This document shows positions 59,530 to 64,000 of a DNA stretch of 64,000 nucleotides, in pieces; position 1 is the first letter of the stretch; the number at the start of each line of letters is the position of its first letter. Source of the DNA: Geosiphon pyriformis (lineage: Eukaryota > Glomeromycota > Glomeromycetes > Archaeosporales > Geosiphonaceae); assembly GCA_016748015.1 (NCBI GenBank), contig JAAOMT010000607.1:96017-160016 (forward strand), written 5' to 3'. Made by a program: the position numbers and the translations under genes. Under the pieces are notes generated by a model. It saw only the letters and a list, made by a program, of their open reading frames with translations, made no database searches and was not told the origin of the DNA.

Positions 59530-60700
59530 ACATACACTCAGATCCTACAGCAAGACATTTTCATAAAAAAGCAATCATGGAAAGGACTAGGAAAAGATAC
59601 TATTGGCCATCAATATATCCAGACATCATCCAGTATGTTCAAAATTGTGATGCTTGTCAGAGAAGAGAAGAAACAAAACCCAGTGAACCATTGAGACCAA
59701 TCAAAGTGGGACAACCATTTGATCAAATTGGAATTGACTTAGTTAGACCATTAACAATTACCAGCAGAGGCAACAGATATATTGCAGTAGCCATAAACTA
59801 TCTCACAAAATGGCCAGAAGCAAAAGCAATTCAAAGAGCAAATGTAGAATCTGTTGTCAAATTCGTTCATCAAGATTTGATTTGTTAACATGGATGTTCA
59901 AAAGAACTACTATCAGATCAAGGAACTTACTTTGTAAACAGAACATTGACAGAATTAAGTCAAAGATTCAGAATTAAAAAACCATTGTTATCACCATACT
60001 ACCTACAAACCAATAGATTAGTAGAAAGATTCAATAAAATGCTGTGTGAAGTAATTGTCAAGATCAGTCAAAAAAACCAGGATGAATGGAATTTGTTCAT
60101 ATCATTAGTATTATTTGTTTATCGGACAATGAAGCAAGACACTACTCAAGCAACACTATTTGAATTAGTATATGGTAGGACAGCAACATTACCAGTTGAG
60201 ATAGAAGTTAATACTTATTTAATAGAACCAATAACTGAAGATAATTTTTAGGAAACATTGCTAAGAAAAACATATGACTTGATAAAAACTCTAGAAAACA
60301 AGTGACAAAAAGCAGCCAATAACATTTAGAAGTCACAAGAGAAACAAAAAGAAAGATATGATAACCAACTACCAAATAAACCAGTTGAATTCAAGATTGG
60401 AGACAAAGTACTATTACATTACACCAAAGCAGAAAAACAATGGAGTGGAAAATTTGACCCTGAATGGAACGAATCATTTCATATAGAAGAAATTCTTGGA
60501 AATGGAGCTTATAAATTAAGATAAGACAACAAAATCTTAGCTAAAACAGCACATGGTAATCAACTAAAACAATATTACCAGATAGCATCATCATCTACCA
60601 ATAACATTCCACAACTAGAAGTACAAAGAATACTAGTTCAACCAGATGAAATTTCACAAGATTTGGAACCAATCATAGTCATTAAACCAAACACGTCAAA
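59530..60700 (+). pseudogene. integrase with HHCC finger and GPY/F-like C-terminus
   Basis: HHCC zinc finger: HSDPTARHFH, then NCDACQRR. Core: FDQIGIDLVRPL (Asp 1), KELLSDQGTYFVN (Asp 2) and NRLVERFNKML (Glu), all three catalytic residues retained. The C-terminal part has VEFKIGDKVLLHYTKAEKQW and FDPEWNESFHIEEILGNGAYKL, matching the GPY/F-type module, but no chromodomain is visible. Stops at 59886-59888 and 60249-60251 and a few later ones break the frame without shifting it. Integrase would insert the cDNA. Confidence 0.92.
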
Positions 60701-60759
60701 TTGAACAACCAAAAAAGTATATAAAGACACAGTATACATGACAAAAGCAACCAAGAAAA

Positions 60760-61389
60760 ATGGAAATACCAGATCACATTTACACTATAGCTCAACAATT
60801 GTTCCAAGCCTTAAGTCAACAACAGTTAGACATAGAAATTATTATTAACAACCAAACAATTTGCTATTGAAACACCAAAAGAAGAACAAAAAATACACCA
60901 TATTAGCAACCACCAAAGAATGATAAAAACTGGACAGATAACTTAATAGAAAAAGTGAAAAACACTTTTGGAAAAATACCTATTATGATACTAAAAGAAG
61001 AGCTTACAAAAAAAAATTAGAAACAATGAATAGAACAACTTTCAATATCATATTGCTACTACCAGTTAGGTCAAAAGTTGAATATTTAGGAGTTGTATAT
61101 CGACAAATCTAAGAGAATATTCAACCAAAACATAATACAACAAATTAAAGAATTTATTGGAAAGAAAACGAATTCAACACTACATGTTAAAACAATATAC
61201 TGACTACACAACATATTTTGAAACTATCCAGAAATACTGTTACACTCTGACATGGAAACCATAACTATTAACCAATGGGAAAGAATGAATAATACACAAG
61301 TAGAAGACATAAAGAATAGAGTCAAACAAACAATACTTGAAAAAGAAGTATTAGAATTAATTCAAAACAAAGATTTTGACAAAGCTTAA
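60760..61389 (+). pseudogene. extra 3' ORF of the retrotransposon, 209 codons, unknown function
   Basis: One continuous frame from ATG 60760 to TAA 61387-61389, ending 20 bp before the 3' LTR. It contains about seven internal stops, every one TAG or TGA, and no frameshift. All stops can be read as Trp codons altered by G-to-A. The product starts MEIPDHIYTIAQQLFQALSQ, is rich in Lys, Gln and Ile, and ends in a charged helix (RVKQTILEKEVLELIQNKD). No signal peptide or membrane segment, so it is not envelope-like despite its position. I do not recognise it. Confidence 0.7.
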
Positions 61390-61394
61390 TATTA

Positions 61395-61409
61395 AAAAGG
61401 AGGAGATAA
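61395..61409 (+). promoter_or_regulatory. polypurine tract
   Basis: AAAAAGGAGGAGATA directly before the 3' LTR; the usual primer for plus-strand DNA synthesis. Confidence 0.75.
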
Positions 61410-62254
61410 TATTACTCATAAAAAAATAGTAGACCAATAAGTGAGTAGTAGTTAGCACATAAGCACATTGCTTAGCAATATGGAACAATGTTAGAAATCA
61501 TGACACATTGTTCAGCAATATGGAGCAATATCAGAAATCATGGCACATTACTCAACAATATGAAGCGATGTCAAGAAAATATAACATATTGTTCAGCAAT
61601 GTGAGCATTGCTTAAGAAATTATAGCACATTGCTCAAGAATATGAGCAATCTCATAGAACTTAAATTATGTATATATAGCAATAGTGCTAAAAGCAGAAA
61701 GAGCAGAATCAATTAGTTAGAAAACCTCCCATATCAGAAATATTAATAAATAACTATTCACTATCTCAATCCACTCTCCACTATTAACATTTCATGTTGA
61801 TAATAATTGATACTTAACCCCACTGGAACAATAGCTCTTAATCATGGCTATTAATGGAATACTAATTTGTGCATTGCCTTAGGTTTATTTCTTTATTTTT
61901 TTTCTTTTCTTTTCTTTTCTTTTTTTGATTTTATTATTGTGTACTAATCAATTGAAGATTAAAGTGCTGAGACACAGACATCATAGTAACTGGTAAAAGA
62001 CCTGTGAAACAAGGGTAGAACACTCATAGATTTGAGAATAGCTTACCAGGAGGATTACCGGCCACCACACTGAGAAAAAAATTTAACAAAACTGCAGTTT
62101 TGGAAAGCTATGGATAAAACCATCAATTAAATCTCTGTCCATTATACAAAAAACTTCACAACAAAACCTTCAGATATTAACACCAGAATACCAACCAAGC
62201 ACCATGTTATGAATTTGTTATTTGATTTGAGACCCCAAATAATCATCTGTAACA
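61410..62254 (+). repeat. 3' LTR, 845 bp
   Basis: Matches the 5' LTR over its whole length. The terminal TGTTAC has become TATTAC by one G-to-A change. Most other differences are C/T or G/A. Ends ATCTGTAACA. Confidence 0.95.
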
Positions 62255-63457
62255 GTAAGTAAATAGTTTTGTTTGCTATTATATTAGTCTTAATATTGCC
62301 AGAAATCCCAAAATAATCTTTAATTTTTATCTAATTTACTTATTTTTAATCAAATTAACAATATGTTTTCTTTCCAATCAATATTGATTACAAAAATCTG
62401 ATGTATTAAACATTATTTTACATATATATATTAATAGCAGCTTGGTTATTCAGATACAAAACAATCATACAAGAAAATAAAACACATTCTAAAGACAAAA
62501 CAACAGTCTGTAATTCAGCCATAATAGAAAACAAAAGCTCATATACATTGACTTCAATACTTATATTCACAGCTGGAAAATAAGTAATTATCTCACTGGT
62601 AATATTAACAAAGCCAGCATTTTTCAGAAACTTATCAGTATAAATCTTAATTGTGTCAGACCAAATTTCATGTAAACTACTTTACATATTAGAAAACTCT
62701 TTAGATTTCAAAATATTCAAGCCAAATAATTAAACAGTTTTAACAGAATTAATCAACACAAAACTTCTATTATGTAAAAACTTTAATATAAGCTTGAACT
62801 AATAAAATAAAAGACCTTTAGAATCTAATTTTTTTCATTTATAAAATGTTTTCTAGTCTATCACATTGTCTTTTTTATTTAAAAGTTTATTATTGAATAC
62901 AATTCTAAACCACTTCAAAAAATAAACAGAACTAAAATACAAAGTTTTCCCCAAAATTACTGACATTGGAAACTAACTAAAACTATGAAATACATTAAAT
63001 AAATTGTTTATTAGAGACAACTTATTGTTCAAAAAATTTTTTACCACTTCAGCCAAAAAATTGTTTACTGAATTAACATGTAACTTAATAGAAAACTGTA
63101 AAAAATTTAAAAAAGCCCAACTTAAAATCTACAAATCTAAGAATCTGTAATTAAATAAATGTCCAAGAATATTTAAAACATTAAAAAAAGTAATAAGTAC
63201 AGCCAATTTTTTTTCTAACTGTATTTGCTTAAATGGTTTTAAATCATATAAGAAAAGATGATATAAAGCCTTATTAAAAAAATTACATAGCAAACAGACT
63301 TTAGACTTAAAGTTTTTTCTGACCATAATATCTTATTTATAACACATATCTAATAGGACAAAACTAAATTAAGTCTTATAATTGACTATGAGTTGTAAAA
63401 CAGCTGATACCAAATAAAAAAATTGTTTATTTATAATAATTTTTTTAAAAACCATGT
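62255..63457 (-). other. AT-rich region, probable continuation of the split LINE relic
   Basis: Coding-like but broken sequence in the minus direction, for example the frame 63326-63129 (MVRKNFKSKVCLLCNFF..). Composition (Phe, Leu, Asn, Lys) resembles the AT-degraded LINE relics. Assignment is by style and position only. Confidence 0.4.
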
Positions 63458-63917
63458 TGTTATTCATAAAATATAGGAATTATATTAACATATAAATTAG
63501 CCAATCAGAAGTAAACATAGTAAATAAAGAATTCCAAGATTCTTTTTAAAGAAATTGCAGAATTTCAGAATTACAAAATTCCAGAATTCCAGAATTTTTC
63601 TTAAGAAATTGCAGGATTTCTGGAATTCCAAAATTCCTGATACAAAGAATTGAGAAATTGAGAAATCTCAATTATGTATATATAGTAATAGTATTAGAAA
63701 CAAAAAAGACAGACATTTGAGTTCCTTTTCCTAATTAACATTCATACATTCACACTATCAATAAAAATACTTATTAATTATATTAATTCAATTGTCTACT
63801 ATCAACATTTTATGTTGATAGTAATTTATACTTGATTATACTAAAACAATAGTTCTTAATCATGGCTATTGACAAGATACTAACTTAATTGTCTTGGCTT
63901 ATTTTTTTTATTTTTTA

Positions 63918-63948
<31 letters not shown>

Positions 63949-64000
63949 TTTTTCTCTTTTATTGTTGTATATTAAGTAATTAAAAATTAAGCATTGAGTT
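63458..64000 (+). mobile_element. LTR of the GGAATTCC family, cut by the window end
   Basis: Starts TGTTATTCATAAAATATAGG and follows the reverse complement of the nested solo LTR: CAATCAGAAGTAAACATAGT, then a GAATTCC/TTCCAGAATTCC palindrome array (63530-63640), TATGTATATATAG (63674), and the conserved TATTGACAAGATACTAAC region. It ends in an (ATTTTT)n stretch at 63903-63955. Whether a full retrotransposon follows cannot be seen. Confidence 0.82.

Larger units (their letters stand above)
51396..62254 (+). mobile_element. Ty3/gypsy LTR retrotransposon, 10.9 kb, with dUTPase; decayed
   Basis: Two LTRs (51396-52236 and 61410-62254) flank gag, protease, dUTPase, reverse transcriptase, RNase H and integrase in that order, plus an extra ORF before the 3' LTR. 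Domain order with integrase last places it in Ty3/gypsy. A reversed solo LTR (56570-57453) interrupts pol. The LTRs differ mainly by transitions. Flanks GTGA and GTAA could be a once-mutated 4-bp target duplication. Almost every gene has stop codons, so it is not autonomous. Confidence 0.95.

Noticed and set aside
60760-61389. Envelope-like gene
   Set aside because: Position fits, but there is no signal peptide, transmembrane helix or furin-like site.

Overview
The window looks like nuclear DNA of an arbuscular mycorrhizal fungus (Glomeromycotina, Rhizophagus/Gigaspora-like). The evidence is very AT-rich non-coding DNA, short GT..AG introns of about 65-110 bp, a Sel1-repeat protein, class-3 lipase and aldo/keto reductase genes of fungal type, a dispersed 28S rRNA relic, and a second half made almost entirely of decayed transposons. 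The taxon is inferred from style and family content, not from a marker gene. I saw no tRNA, CRISPR or bacterial operon.

Layout. 1-365: a 68-bp tandem duplication and a decayed, internally deleted 28S rRNA fragment (minus strand). 366-11745: mostly AT-rich intergenic DNA with one Ser/Pro-rich hypothetical gene (2792-3301, minus). 11746-13104: two-exon Sel1-repeat gene. 15142-16114: an inverted, internally deleted copy of the lipase/reductase segment. 16276-17860: a cadherin-like membrane protein and a secreted Arg-rich small protein. 19516-20691: four-exon class-3 lipase whose nucleophile serine is replaced by glycine. 22220-29201: a 2.5-kb inverted repeat around a 2.08-kb AT spacer, each arm carrying a 13-exon aldo/keto reductase gene (the second copy has a 331-N gap). 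30.6-35.9 kb: LINE-type ORF1 relics with a solo LTR inserted. 38836-41590: a decayed direct copy of the 21.1-24.05 kb segment, hit by a dead Tc1/mariner element at a TA site. 42079-46954: a Mutator-like (MULE) transposon whose spliced gene runs from a zinc-binding N-terminus and DDE transposase through a Tudor-like exon into a C19/USP-like cysteine-protease region. 47340-51395: more LINE relics. 51396-62254: a full-length Ty3/gypsy LTR retrotransposon (gag, protease, dUTPase, RT, RNase H, integrase, plus an extra 3' ORF) with a reversed solo LTR nested inside. 63458-64000: the start of another LTR, cut by the window end.

How it fits together. The host genes in the first 30 kb are single transcription units, not an operon. 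The lipase and reductase have been copied as a block at least three more times (inverted, direct, truncated), giving one probably intact lipase, two reductase genes and several relics. The mobile elements are mostly dead. The retrotransposon is inactivated mainly by stops of the TGG-to-TAG/TGA and CAA/CAG-to-TAA/TAG kind with few frameshifts, a pattern that suggests C-to-T mutation on both strands. The two most interesting objects are the protease-bearing MULE and the dUTPase-bearing LTR retrotransposon.
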